DNA from: Streptomyces maremycinicus
GTDB taxonomy: Bacteria; Actinomycetota; Actinomycetes; Streptomycetales; Streptomycetaceae
Direction of reading: 5' to 3'
Length of the DNA stretch: 64,000 bases
NCBI RefSeq assembly: GCF_001184025.1
Contig: NZ_BBYG01000017.1
Coordinates: 310,001-374,000, forward strand
The notes under the pieces: generated by a model
The model's input: only the letters and a program-made list of their open reading frames with translations
Databases searched by the model: none
What the model was told of the DNA's origin: nothing
Made by a program: the position numbers and the translations under genes
In this document: piece by piece, positions 23,906 through 31,937 of the stretch
Position numbering within the stretch: the first letter of the stretch is position 1
Layout: every line of letters begins with the position of its first letter

Positions 23906-25225
23906 ATGCCGGAGGGTGGGGCCATACCTGACGCGGCGCCGAAGGCCGTGACGGACCGGGGCACGGGTACGGGTACGGGCGAGGGAACGGGGCCGGCGCT
24001 GTCCGCCCGGCGCCGGGCGGGGCTGCTCGTCACGCTCGTCCTGGGCGGACTGACGGCCACTCCCCCGCTGTCGATGGACATGTACCTCCCGGCGCTGCCG
24101 GAGGTGACCCGCTCCCTGCACGCGCCGGCCGCGACCGTGCAGCTCACGTTGACCGCGTGCCTGGCCGGTATGGCACTGGGGCAGCTGGTGGTCGGCCCGA
24201 TGAGCGACCGGTGGGGGCGCAGGCGCCCGCTGCTGGTCGGACTCGTCGTCTACGTGGTGGCGACCGCGCTGTGCGCCCTCGCCCCCACCGTCGAACTGCT
24301 GGTCGCCTGCCGGCTGGCGCAGGGCCTCGCGGGCGCGGCCGGGATCGTGATCGCGCGGGCCGTGGTGCGCGATCTGTACGACGGCGTGGCGATGGCCCGG
24401 TTCTTCTCCACCCTGATGCTGATCTCCGGGGTCGCGCCGGTCGTGGCGCCGCTGATCGGCGCGCAGATCCTGCGGGGGACGGACTGGCGGGGCGTGTTCG
24501 TGCTCCTCACGGGCGTGGGGCTGCTGCTGGTCGGGGTGGTGTGGACCCGGCTCCCGGAGACGCTGCCGGCCGCCGAGCGGCACGCGGGCGGGGTCGGCGA
24601 GGCGCTGCGCTCGATGCGCCGGCTCCTCGGCGACCCGTTCTTCACCGGCTACATGCTCACGGGCGGTTTCGCCTTCGCCGCGCTGTTCGCGTACATCAGC
24701 GCCTCGCCGTTCGTGGTCCAGGAGATCTACGGCGCCTCGCCGCAGACGTTCGGCCTGCTGTTCGGCGTGAACTCGGTCGGGCTGGTGCTGGTCGGCCAGA
24801 TCAACGGCAGGATGCTGGTGGGCCGCGTCCGGCTGGACCGGGTCCTGGCCGCCGGTCTCTCGGTGGTCGTGCTGGCCTCGGCCGCCCTGCTGCTCATGAC
24901 GACGGGGGTGTTCGGCGAGGTCGGGCTGGCGCCGGTGGCAGCCGCGCTGTTCGTGCTGATGTCCGCGATGGGGGTCACCCTGCCCAACGCCCAGACGCTC
25001 GCCCTGCTGCGGGTGCGGCACTCCGCCGGTTCGGCCTCCGCGCTCCTCGGCACGTCCTCCTTCCTCATCGGCGCGATCGCCTCGCCGCTCGTCGGGATCG
25101 CCGGCGAGGGCACGGCCGTCCCGATGGCCGTCGTCCAGTCGGCCGCCGCACTGGTGGCGGTGGCCTGCTTCGTGGGAATGTGCCGTCCCTGGACCAAGGC
25201 GGGCGCGGAAGGAGCAGGGAGCTGA
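23906..25225 (+). CDS. Bcr/CflA-family multidrug exporter (MFS)
   Basis: The 439-residue protein with 12 helices follows the Bcr/CflA pattern: SMDMYLPALPEVTRSL in helix 1, motif A SDRWGRRRPLL, and GVAPVVAPLIGAQIL (motif C) in helix 5. Members export bicyclomycin, chloramphenicol or sulphonamides with protons. A charged, Gly-Thr-rich N-terminal stretch of about 25 residues precedes helix 1, and the true start might be later. It overlaps by four bases (CTGA) with the hydrolase gene downstream, so the two are probably translated together. Confidence 0.92.
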   Translation: MPEGGAIPDAAPKAVTDRGTGTGTGEGTGPALSARRRAGLLVTLVLGGLTATPPLSMDMYLPALPEVTRSLHAPAATVQLTLTACLAGMALGQLVVGPMSDRWGRRRPLLVGLVVYVVATALCALAPTVELLVACRLAQGLAGAAGIVIARAVVRDLYDGVAMARFFSTLMLISGVAPVVAPLIGAQILRGTDWRGVFVLLTGVGLLLVGVVWTRLPETLPAAERHAGGVGEALRSMRRLLGDPFFTGYMLTGGFAFAALFAYISASPFVVQEIYGASPQTFGLLFGVNSVGLVLVGQINGRMLVGRVRLDRVLAAGLSVVVLASAALLLMTTGVFGEVGLAPVAAALFVLMSAMGVTLPNAQTLALLRVRHSAGSASALLGTSSFLIGAIASPLVGIAGEGTAVPMAVVQSAAALVAVACFVGMCRPWTKAGAEGAGS

Positions 25226-26346
25226 GCGCACCGAGACTGCGTGTCGACACACCGGAACGGGCCGGGCTCGACCCGGCGGAGACGCGCCTCCTCGTCCGTG
25301 ACGTCATGGACCTCACCACCGGCGACCGGCCCTGGGCCGCGGGCGCCGTCGTGGTCGCCGGGCGCGGCCCGGTGATCGCCGTGCGGGAGGCGGTCGGCTG
25401 GGCGGTGCGGTACTCGGCGTACGACCCGGCGGCCGACGCGGGGGTGGAGCTTCCGGCCGGGTCCCGGATCCCGATGACCGTCGACACCCCGTTCGACCTG
25501 GCGTCCCTCACCAAGCTGTTCACCTCGGTGGCGGCGGTGCAGCAGATCGAGCGCGGCACCCTGGGCATCGACGCGCGGGTGGGCGCGTATCTGCCCGACT
25601 TCCACGCGGCGGCGGAGCACGGCATCACCGTCCGTCAGCTGCTCACCCACACCTCCGGGCTGCGCCCCGAGCTGCCCCTGTACGAGTGCGCGGACGACAC
25701 CCGCCGCTGGGAGCTGCTACGCGCGCAGACACCGGTCGGCGCACCGGGCACCTATGTGTACTCGGATCTGAACATGCTGTTGCTCCAGCAGGTTCTGGAA
25801 CGGCTGACCGGCCGCACCCTCGACGTCCTGGTGCGGGAGGGCATCACCCGGCCGCTGGGCATGACGTCCACCGACTTCGGCCCGTGTCCCGGCGCGGCGG
25901 CGACCGAGGACCAGCGGCGGCCGTGGGCGAAGGCGGACCGGGGCATGCTGCGGGGCGTGGTGCACGACGAGAACGCCTGGGCACTGGGCGGGGTGGCGGG
26001 TCACGCGGGGCTGTTCTCCACGGGCGGCGACCTGGCGGTGTTCTGCCGCACCCTGCTGTCGGGCGGTTCGTACGGCCCCGCCCGCATCCTCGGCCCCGAC
26101 TTCGTGGAGCTGCTGCTGACCCCGCCGGGGCTGGGCTTCGCGGTGGACCAGGCGTGGTTCATGGGCGAGCTGGCGGGCGAGGGCGCGGCGGGGCACACGG
26201 GGTTCACCGGGACCTCGCTGGTGCTGGACCCGGCGACGGACACGTTCGTGGTGCTGCTGGCGAACACGGTGCATCCACGCCGCGGGGTGCCGGACAGCGG
26301 GCCGCGGGCCCTGGTGGGGACGCGGCTGGCGATGGCGGTGCGGTGA
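25222..26346 (+). CDS. Serine hydrolase, beta-lactamase/DD-peptidase fold
   Basis: The protein has the class C beta-lactamase-like triad: SxxK as SLTKLF (about residue 93), YxN-type YSDLNML (about 177), and HTGFTG in place of the KTG box near the end. It has no signal peptide, so it is probably a cytosolic esterase. No ATG, GTG or TTG precedes the conserved start LRVDTPERAGLDPAE. The only candidate is a CTG at 25222 that overlaps the exporter stop and has AAGGAG seven bases before it, which gives 374 residues. If CTG is not used, the ATG at 25306 would remove conserved sequence. Confidence 0.85.
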   Translation: MSAPRLRVDTPERAGLDPAETRLLVRDVMDLTTGDRPWAAGAVVVAGRGPVIAVREAVGWAVRYSAYDPAADAGVELPAGSRIPMTVDTPFDLASLTKLFTSVAAVQQIERGTLGIDARVGAYLPDFHAAAEHGITVRQLLTHTSGLRPELPLYECADDTRRWELLRAQTPVGAPGTYVYSDLNMLLLQQVLERLTGRTLDVLVREGITRPLGMTSTDFGPCPGAAATEDQRRPWAKADRGMLRGVVHDENAWALGGVAGHAGLFSTGGDLAVFCRTLLSGGSYGPARILGPDFVELLLTPPGLGFAVDQAWFMGELAGEGAAGHTGFTGTSLVLDPATDTFVVLLANTVHPRRGVPDSGPRALVGTRLAMAVR

Positions 26347-26428
26347 GGGCGGCGCGGTAGCGCAGTGCCGTCGCGCTGTGCGGCAGCAGTGTGCGGGCGG
26401 TCACGCTGTGCGGTGAGGGCGGCGCGGT
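26339..26428. repeat. Direct repeat of 20 bases, 70 bases apart
   Basis: TGCGGTGAGGGCGGCGCGGT occurs perfectly at 26339-26358 and 26409-26428, the first copy overlapping the hydrolase stop. A shorter pair, CGCTGTGCGG, lies between. It is probably a slipped or duplicated segment before the rsm22 promoter. Confidence 0.7.
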
Positions 26429-26497
26429 GAGGCTGCGGTGGTGCTGTGCTGGGGGCGCGGGGTGAGGGCGGGGGCCCGGACCTGAGAAAATCCGGGG

Positions 26498-27484
26498 GTG
26501 AACGTCTCCGTATCCGTTTCCGAGACCCTCCGCGGTGCCCTGACGGACCTGCTCGACGGGCTGCCGCCCAAGCAGGCCGGACAGGCCGTTGAGCGGCTCA
26601 TCGCCAGCTACCGGGGCGCCACCCCCACCGACGCCCCCATCCTGCGCGACCGGGCGGACGTGGCCGCGTACGCCGCGTACCGGATGCCGGCGACCTTCGA
26701 GGCGGTGCGCTCGGCGCTGGAGGCGTTCGCGGACGCGGTGCCGCAGTGGTCGCCGGCCGGCCATGTGGACATCGGCGGCGGCACCGGCGCGGCGACCTGG
26801 GCGGTGAGTTCCACCTGGGAGGGGACGCGCCCGGTGACCGTGCTCGACTGGGCCGAGCCCGCCCTGGCCCTCGGCTGGGAGATCGCCGCCGCGAACCCGG
26901 CCCTGCGCGGCGCCCGCTGGCAGCGCGCCCGCATCGGCACGGCCCTCGACCTGGCCCCCACCGACCTGGTCACCGTCTCCTACGTCCTCAACGAGCTGGC
27001 CGCCCCCGACCGGGCCGTGCTGGTGGACGCCGCCGCGTCGGCCGCGCGGGCCGTGGTGATCGTCGAGCCGGGCACCCCGGACGGCTACGCCCGGGTGATC
27101 GAGGCCCGCGACCGGCTGATCGCCGCCGGGTTCGAGATCGCCGCGCCCTGTCCGCACAGCGCGGCCTGTCCGATCGTGCCCGGCACGGACTGGTGCCACT
27201 TCTCGGCGCGGGTCAGCCGCTCCTCGCTGCACCGGCAGGTCAAGGGCGGCTCGCTGCCCTACGAGGACGAGAAGTTCAGCTATGTCGCCGCCGCCCGCTT
27301 CCCCGTCTCCCCCGCCTCATCCCGGGTGGTGCGGCGGCCGCAGATCCGCAAGGGCCAGGTGCTCCTCGACCTGTGCGAGGCCGAGGAGCGGCTGAGCCGT
27401 ACGACGGTGACGAAGAAGCACGGCGAGCTGTACCGGGCGGCCCGGGACGCCGACTGGGGCGACACCTGGCCGCCGGCCCCGTGA
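26498..27484 (+). CDS. Rsm22-family ribosome assembly methyltransferase
   Basis: Rsm22/METTL17 proteins are SAM-type factors of small-ribosomal-subunit assembly. The 328-residue product from a GTG has an N-terminal helical part and a SAM-binding loop HVDIGGGTGAAT (about 89-100). The segment TVSYVLNEL follows. The cysteine cluster CPHSAACPIVPGTDWCHF (about 218-235) matches the iron-sulphur site of the family. Whether it still methylates is not clear from sequence, since many relatives are thought to be structural. It stands alone. Confidence 0.9.
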   Translation: MNVSVSVSETLRGALTDLLDGLPPKQAGQAVERLIASYRGATPTDAPILRDRADVAAYAAYRMPATFEAVRSALEAFADAVPQWSPAGHVDIGGGTGAATWAVSSTWEGTRPVTVLDWAEPALALGWEIAAANPALRGARWQRARIGTALDLAPTDLVTVSYVLNELAAPDRAVLVDAAASAARAVVIVEPGTPDGYARVIEARDRLIAAGFEIAAPCPHSAACPIVPGTDWCHFSARVSRSSLHRQVKGGSLPYEDEKFSYVAAARFPVSPASSRVVRRPQIRKGQVLLDLCEAEERLSRTTVTKKHGELYRAARDADWGDTWPPAP

Positions 27485-27539
27485 ACCGCGCGGCCCGGAC
27501 CCCTGGACATCCTGCGGCCCGGCGCGACGCCGGCCCGGT

Positions 27540-29180
27540 CTAGGCGGGCTTGAGCCCCTGGTCGCCGACCTCCGTGACGAAGGAGGCGGCCGTGGTCAGG
27601 GGGGCGCCCTGCGTGGTGACGTAGGGAACGGTCTTGAAGTCGGCGCGGGCGAGGTCGCGGCCGAGCGAGACGGTCGCGTAGCCGCGCAGCCCGTTGTAGA
27701 ACCTCAGGTGCGGGTTGGCGGCCATGAAGGTGGCCCAGTTGGCGGGCTTCGCCGAGCCGTTGCCGCCACTGGAGATCGACGAGGTGACGATCTCCGTGCC
27801 GACGGTCTTCGAGCCCTGGTCGGCGAAGTCCCGCTTGATGTCGAAGCCGTAGTGCACGTGGACGTCACCCGTGAGGACCATCAGGTTCTCCACGCCCGAG
27901 GCCTGCGCGCCCGCCAGGACCCGCTCCCGGGAGGCCGGGTAGCCGTCCCAGGAGTCCATGGAGACCTGGGAGGGCACGGTGGTGGAGTTGAACCGACGGG
28001 CGAAGGTGACCTGTTGCGGGACCACGTTCCACAGGGCGCGCGAGCGGCGCCAGCCGTCGATCAGCCACCGCTCCTGGGTCTTGCCGGTGAGGGTGCGGGC
28101 CGGGTTCTCGGACTCGGGTCCCGGGACCTTCCAGCCGTCGCCGTACGCCTGGTCGGAGCGGTACTGGCGGGTGTCGAGGACGTCGAACTGGGCGAGCCGG
28201 CCCCAGTGCAGCCGCCGGTAGAGCCTGAGGTCGGGTCCGTCGGGGAGCTGCGGTCGGCGCAGCGGCTGGTTCTCCCAGTAGGCGCGGTAGGCGGCGGCCC
28301 GGCGGATGAGGAACTCCTCGGCGGGGTCGTCGTTCTCCGACACCGCGCCCGCGTAGTTGTTCTCGGTCTCGTGGTCGTCCCAGGTGACGACGAACGGGTG
28401 CGCGGCGTGCGCGGCCAGCAGGTCGGGATCGGACTTGTACAGCGCGTACTTGAGGCGGTAGTCGTCCAGCGTCACCATCTCGTGGCCGTAGACGGCGGGC
28501 ACGGTCCCGGCCGGGTAGGCGCGGGCGCCGCCGACGCCGCTGACGGCGTACTCGTAGAGGTAGTCGCCGAGGTGCAGGACGAGGTCCACGTCGTCCTCGG
28601 CGAGGTGCTTGTAGGCGGTGAAGTAGCCCTGGTCGTAGCGCTGGCAGGAGACCACGCCGACGGTGAGGGCGGTCGCCCCGGCGCCGGGTGCGGGGGCGGT
28701 CCGGGTGCGGCCGGTGCGGCTGATCCAGGTGCCCGCCTTGAAGCGGTAGTAGTACACGCGGTCGTTCTCGAGGCCGTCGACCTGGACGTGCACGCTGTGG
28801 CCGAACTCCGGGTGGGCGAGCGCGCTGCCGCGTCTGACGGGCCTGCGGAAGGTCGCGTCGCGGGCCAGTTCCCAGTGCACGGTGATGCGCTCGGCGGGCA
28901 GTCCGCCGTCCGCCTGGTACGGGGTGGGCGCGAGGCGGGTCCACAGGAGGACGGAGCCGGGCAGCGGGTCGCCGGAGGCGACGCCGAGGGTGAAGGGGTC
29001 GTCGGTGATCCGGGCGGGGTCGAGTTCGGCGGCGGCCGCGGTACCGGCGGCGGGCAGGTTCACCGTGAAGGCGAGCGCGGCGGCGGCCGCGGTGCCGGTG
29101 AGGAAGCGGCGGCGCCCCAGGTGGCGTGCGGTGGCGCGGAGTTCGGGGGTGTGCGGGGACTGGCGTGCTGCGGGTGTCAT
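27540..29180 (-). CDS. phoD: Secreted PhoD-type alkaline phosphatase/phosphodiesterase
   Basis: PhoD releases phosphate from organic esters outside the cell using Fe3+ and Ca2+. The ATG at 29180 follows GGGAGGACC and gives 546 residues with a twin-arginine signal (RHLGRRRFLTGTAAAAAL). The metal motifs are visible: GVVSCQRYDQGYF, HLGDYLYEYA, VTWDDHETENNYAG, and LTGDVHVHYGFD near the C-terminus. A 29-codon upstream extension lacks a ribosome site. No clear PHO box (GTTCACC repeats) was seen in the 170-base upstream gap, although PhoP control is common for phoD. Confidence 0.95.
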   Translation of the reverse strand: MTPAARQSPHTPELRATARHLGRRRFLTGTAAAAALAFTVNLPAAGTAAAAELDPARITDDPFTLGVASGDPLPGSVLLWTRLAPTPYQADGGLPAERITVHWELARDATFRRPVRRGSALAHPEFGHSVHVQVDGLENDRVYYYRFKAGTWISRTGRTRTAPAPGAGATALTVGVVSCQRYDQGYFTAYKHLAEDDVDLVLHLGDYLYEYAVSGVGGARAYPAGTVPAVYGHEMVTLDDYRLKYALYKSDPDLLAAHAAHPFVVTWDDHETENNYAGAVSENDDPAEEFLIRRAAAYRAYWENQPLRRPQLPDGPDLRLYRRLHWGRLAQFDVLDTRQYRSDQAYGDGWKVPGPESENPARTLTGKTQERWLIDGWRRSRALWNVVPQQVTFARRFNSTTVPSQVSMDSWDGYPASRERVLAGAQASGVENLMVLTGDVHVHYGFDIKRDFADQGSKTVGTEIVTSSISSGGNGSAKPANWATFMAANPHLRFYNGLRGYATVSLGRDLARADFKTVPYVTTQGAPLTTAASFVTEVGDQGLKPA

Positions 29181-29269
29181 TCCGGTCCTCCCCTGGGAAA
29201 TGGCGACACGAGGCATTGGAGTGGCCGGATGCGGCCCGCGAGCATCGTCCGGTTGGCGCGTACACAACA

Positions 29270-29283
29270 GTCCGATGTCGGAC
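29270..29283. promoter_or_regulatory. Palindrome between phoD and SDR genes
   Basis: GTCCGATGTCGGAC is a 14-base inverted repeat (6-base arms) midway in the divergent gap. It may be an operator for either gene, although no regulator gene is adjacent. Confidence 0.4.
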
Positions 29284-29350
29284 GCGTGCGTTCCGCATGC
29301 CGGGTCCGCTGCCGGGTCCCGGCGGCGGGGCTCACGTACGCTGCGGGGCC

Positions 29351-30121
29351 ATGGATGCGAACCTCACCTCCGGGCCACCGAAGATCGCGATCGTCACCGG
29401 TGCCGGTTCCGGTATCGGACGGGCGGTGTCCGTGGAACTGCTGCGCGCGGGCTGGTCGGTGGCGCTGGCCGGCCGGCACGCCGAGACCCTGGAGGCGACC
29501 GCCGCACTGGCCCCCGGAAGCACGGGTCTCGTCGTACGGACGGACGTCTCGAATCCGCAGAACGTGGCGGCCCTCTTCGACGCCGTGCGGGACCGCTTCG
29601 GGCGGCTGGACCTGCTGTTCAACAACGCGGGCACGTTCGGCCCCGGCGGCGTGCCCTTCGAGGAACTCCCCTACGACGCCTGGCGGCACGTGGTGGACAC
29701 CAACCTCAACGGGGCGTTCCTGTGCGCGCAGGGGGCGTACCGGCAGATGAAGGAGCAGGATCCGCAGGGCGGCCGGATCATCAACAACGGGTCCGTCTCG
29801 GCGCACACACCCCGCCCGCTGTCGGCGCCCTACACGGCGACCAAGCACGCCCTGACCGGACTGACGAAGTCCCTCTCGCTGGACGGCCGGGCCTACGGCA
29901 TCGCGGTCGGGCAGATCGACATCGGCAACGCGGCCACCGACATGACGGCGCGGATGCGGACGGGAGCGCTCCAGGCGAACGGCGAGACCGCGCCGGAGCC
30001 GGTGATGGACGTGGCCGACGTGGCCCGCACGGTGCGGCACATGGCGGAACTGCCGCTGGAGGCGAACGTGCAGTTCGCGACGGTGCTGGCGACGGCGATG
30101 CCGTACGTCGGACGGGGCTGA
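29351..30121 (+). CDS. Short-chain dehydrogenase/reductase
   Basis: The 256-residue classical SDR has the cofactor motif TGAGSGIGRA, NNAG, the catalytic Ser in NNGSVSAH and YTATK (YxxxK). Arg/His in GRHAET after strand 2 suggests NADP(H) preference. It reduces or oxidises an unknown alcohol/ketone in the cytosol. TACGCT eight bases before the ATG at 29351 suggests a leaderless message. A strong hairpin ends the gene. Substrate not predictable. Confidence 0.92.
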   Translation: MDANLTSGPPKIAIVTGAGSGIGRAVSVELLRAGWSVALAGRHAETLEATAALAPGSTGLVVRTDVSNPQNVAALFDAVRDRFGRLDLLFNNAGTFGPGGVPFEELPYDAWRHVVDTNLNGAFLCAQGAYRQMKEQDPQGGRIINNGSVSAHTPRPLSAPYTATKHALTGLTKSLSLDGRAYGIAVGQIDIGNAATDMTARMRTGALQANGETAPEPVMDVADVARTVRHMAELPLEANVQFATVLATAMPYVGRG

Positions 30122-30146
30122 GGGAGCGCGCCGGGGCCGGCGGCGG

Positions 30147-30184
30147 GACTACCTGGGGGCGGCGCGGCCCGCCCCCAGGTAGTC
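30147..30184 (+). terminator. Long hairpin after the SDR gene
   Basis: Perfect 16-base arms (GACTACCTGGGGGCGG) with a 6-base loop form a very stable stem 25 bases after the SDR stop. There is no T-run, as is common in Streptomyces. Confidence 0.75.
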
Positions 30185-30493
30185 AACTCCTCAACCTGCA
30201 CAAGCGGAGTTTCTCCGTCCGTACCATTGCGGCCGATGGCGGACTTATGCTCAACTCTTCTCCACGAGAACTTCACACTTGAAGCACCACAGTTCCGTAC
30301 GGACTACCGCAAGCCACACCGAGGGGGAGGGACAGCCGTCCCACGGCACCGGGTGGGGGTGGACCTCGCTGGGACCGCGAGGTACGCACCGGCGCCGTGG
30401 GACGGCTGTCGCAACGTCGGCCCGCGGGCGTCACGCGCCACCTCACCTACGTCACCCAGCGGATGTCGACTCGCGGGCGTCGATGCGCGGGTG
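30185..30493. other. Intergenic region with nested inverted repeats
   Basis: No gene was found. It begins with a less GC-rich 100-base stretch. It then holds 17-base perfect inverted arms at 30331-30347 and 30394-30410, with a second 7-base stem (ACCTCGC, 30363-30369/30377-30383) inside the loop. It ends with repeats of CTCGCGGGCG near 30468 and 30497. It could be a long hairpin that blocks read-through or a small structured RNA. Confidence 0.6.
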
Positions 30494-31714
30494 TCAACTC
30501 GCGGGCGGCGCCTCACCGGTACGGCGCCGACGCCGGCGCAGCGCGTAGGTCCCGCCCGTCAGCAGCGCCACCGCTCCCGCGGCCCCGCCGAGCACGCCCC
30601 AGCCGTCCGGGCCGCCGCCCTCCGCCGACGAGGCCTGCGCCCCGGCATGCGGCGTCTTCCCCGCCGACGACCCGGCCGCCCTGGTCCCGCCCTCGCTCAA
30701 CGCCTCGACCAGCGTGCCCACCGCCCGCGCCGAACTCCCCTGCACGAAGCCCCAGTCGAGCAGCGCGGCCGTCTCCTCGTAGACGGCGTTGTGGCCGCTC
30801 TTCGGATGCAGCACGGTGACGACGAGAGTGCGGCCCGCGCGGGTCGCGGCGCCGGTGAAGGTGTTGCCGGCGTTGCTGGTGAAGCCGTTCTTCACACCGA
30901 TCAGGCCCGGGTACGGCGTCACCCCGTAGGTGCCCGACAACAGCCGGTCGGTGTTCTCGATCCGGAACGTCTTCCCGTTCCCGGCCGGGAACCGGGCGGC
31001 CCTGGTGCCGCAGTAGGCGCGGAAGTCGGCGTCGCGCAGACCGTGCCGGGCGAACAGGGCGAGGTCGTACGCGGAGGACAGCTGGCCGTCGTGGTCGTAG
31101 CCGTCGGGGCTGACGACCCGGGTGTCCAGCGCCTGGAGGTCGACCGCTCGCGCCTGCATCTCGGCGACCGTCTTCGCGACCCCGCCGTTCATCCGGGCGA
31201 GCACCTGCACGGCGTCGTTGCCCGAGCGCAGGAACACGCCCTGCCACAACTGCTCGACGGTGTACGTGACCCCGGCCCGGACGCCGACGAGGCTGGAGCC
31301 GGACGGGATGCCGGCCAGGTCCGCTTCGGTCACCGCATAGCGCTCGGTGCGCTCGAACCGGCCCAGCAGGGTGTCCGCGAACAGCATCTTCAGCGTGGAG
31401 GCGGGCGCGACCCGCAGATGCGCCCGGTAGGCGGCGAGCACCTCACCGCTGTCCTGGTCGGCGAGCAGCCAGGCCCGGGCGGTGAGCTTCCTCGGCAGGG
31501 CGCCGCCGCCGTCCACCTGGACGCCGTCGGCGACGAGCCGCGCGCCGCCGACCACCACGTCGGACGCGGCCGCGGCCGGTGTCGCGGCGAGCGGCGCGAC
31601 GGTCAGGGGCGCGGTGGCCGCGAGGGCCAGCAGGGAGCGCCGGGACGGGCGCGGGGACGAGCCCGGGAACGGGCGCGGGGACGAGCCCGGGAACGGGCGC
31701 GAGAAGGCGTGCAC
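30494..31714 (-). CDS. D-alanyl-D-alanine carboxypeptidase (low-molecular-weight PBP, S11)
   Basis: The 406-residue protein trims the D-Ala end of cell-wall pentapeptides outside the membrane. After a Ser/Arg-rich N-terminus with a Tat-like signal (PSRRSLLALAATAPL) the S11 motifs follow: SxxK as STLKML (about 106), SGN as SGNDA (about 165) and KTG as VKNGFT (about 275), where Asn replaces Thr. A disordered linker, one C-terminal helix and RRRRRR anchor it in the membrane. The signal n-region has been lengthened by a 24-bp tandem duplication (31652-31699, RPFPGSSP twice), which may not matter. Confidence 0.9.
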   Translation of the reverse strand: MHAFSRPFPGSSPRPFPGSSPRPSRRSLLALAATAPLTVAPLAATPAAAASDVVVGGARLVADGVQVDGGGALPRKLTARAWLLADQDSGEVLAAYRAHLRVAPASTLKMLFADTLLGRFERTERYAVTEADLAGIPSGSSLVGVRAGVTYTVEQLWQGVFLRSGNDAVQVLARMNGGVAKTVAEMQARAVDLQALDTRVVSPDGYDHDGQLSSAYDLALFARHGLRDADFRAYCGTRAARFPAGNGKTFRIENTDRLLSGTYGVTPYPGLIGVKNGFTSNAGNTFTGAATRAGRTLVVTVLHPKSGHNAVYEETAALLDWGFVQGSSARAVGTLVEALSEGGTRAAGSSAGKTPHAGAQASSAEGGGPDGWGVLGGAAGAVALLTGGTYALRRRRRRTGEAPPAS

Positions 31715-31937
31715 TGCGGGACCGTACTAGGGGGTTCGAAGAAAAAGGAAATCCCCAGCCAACCGCCGCCACCTGGGAAAAGCCCCTCCGCAGCCTAGGA
31801 ATCAGCTGTCTCAAGGAATTCTGATCCCGGCCTTCGCATTCTCAGTTCTTACACATCCTTTGCTCAGGACGACTCAAAGGTTTCTCCCTAGGTTGTGGCC
31901 GCGCCCACAGCGGGCGCCAAGAACCTTAGGGAACGGG

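Noticed and set aside
23819..25252. Upstream extension of the Gfo/Idh frame
   Set aside because: Antisense to the Bcr/CflA exporter with His/Arg-rich low-complexity residues; the Rossmann start at 23818 is complete.
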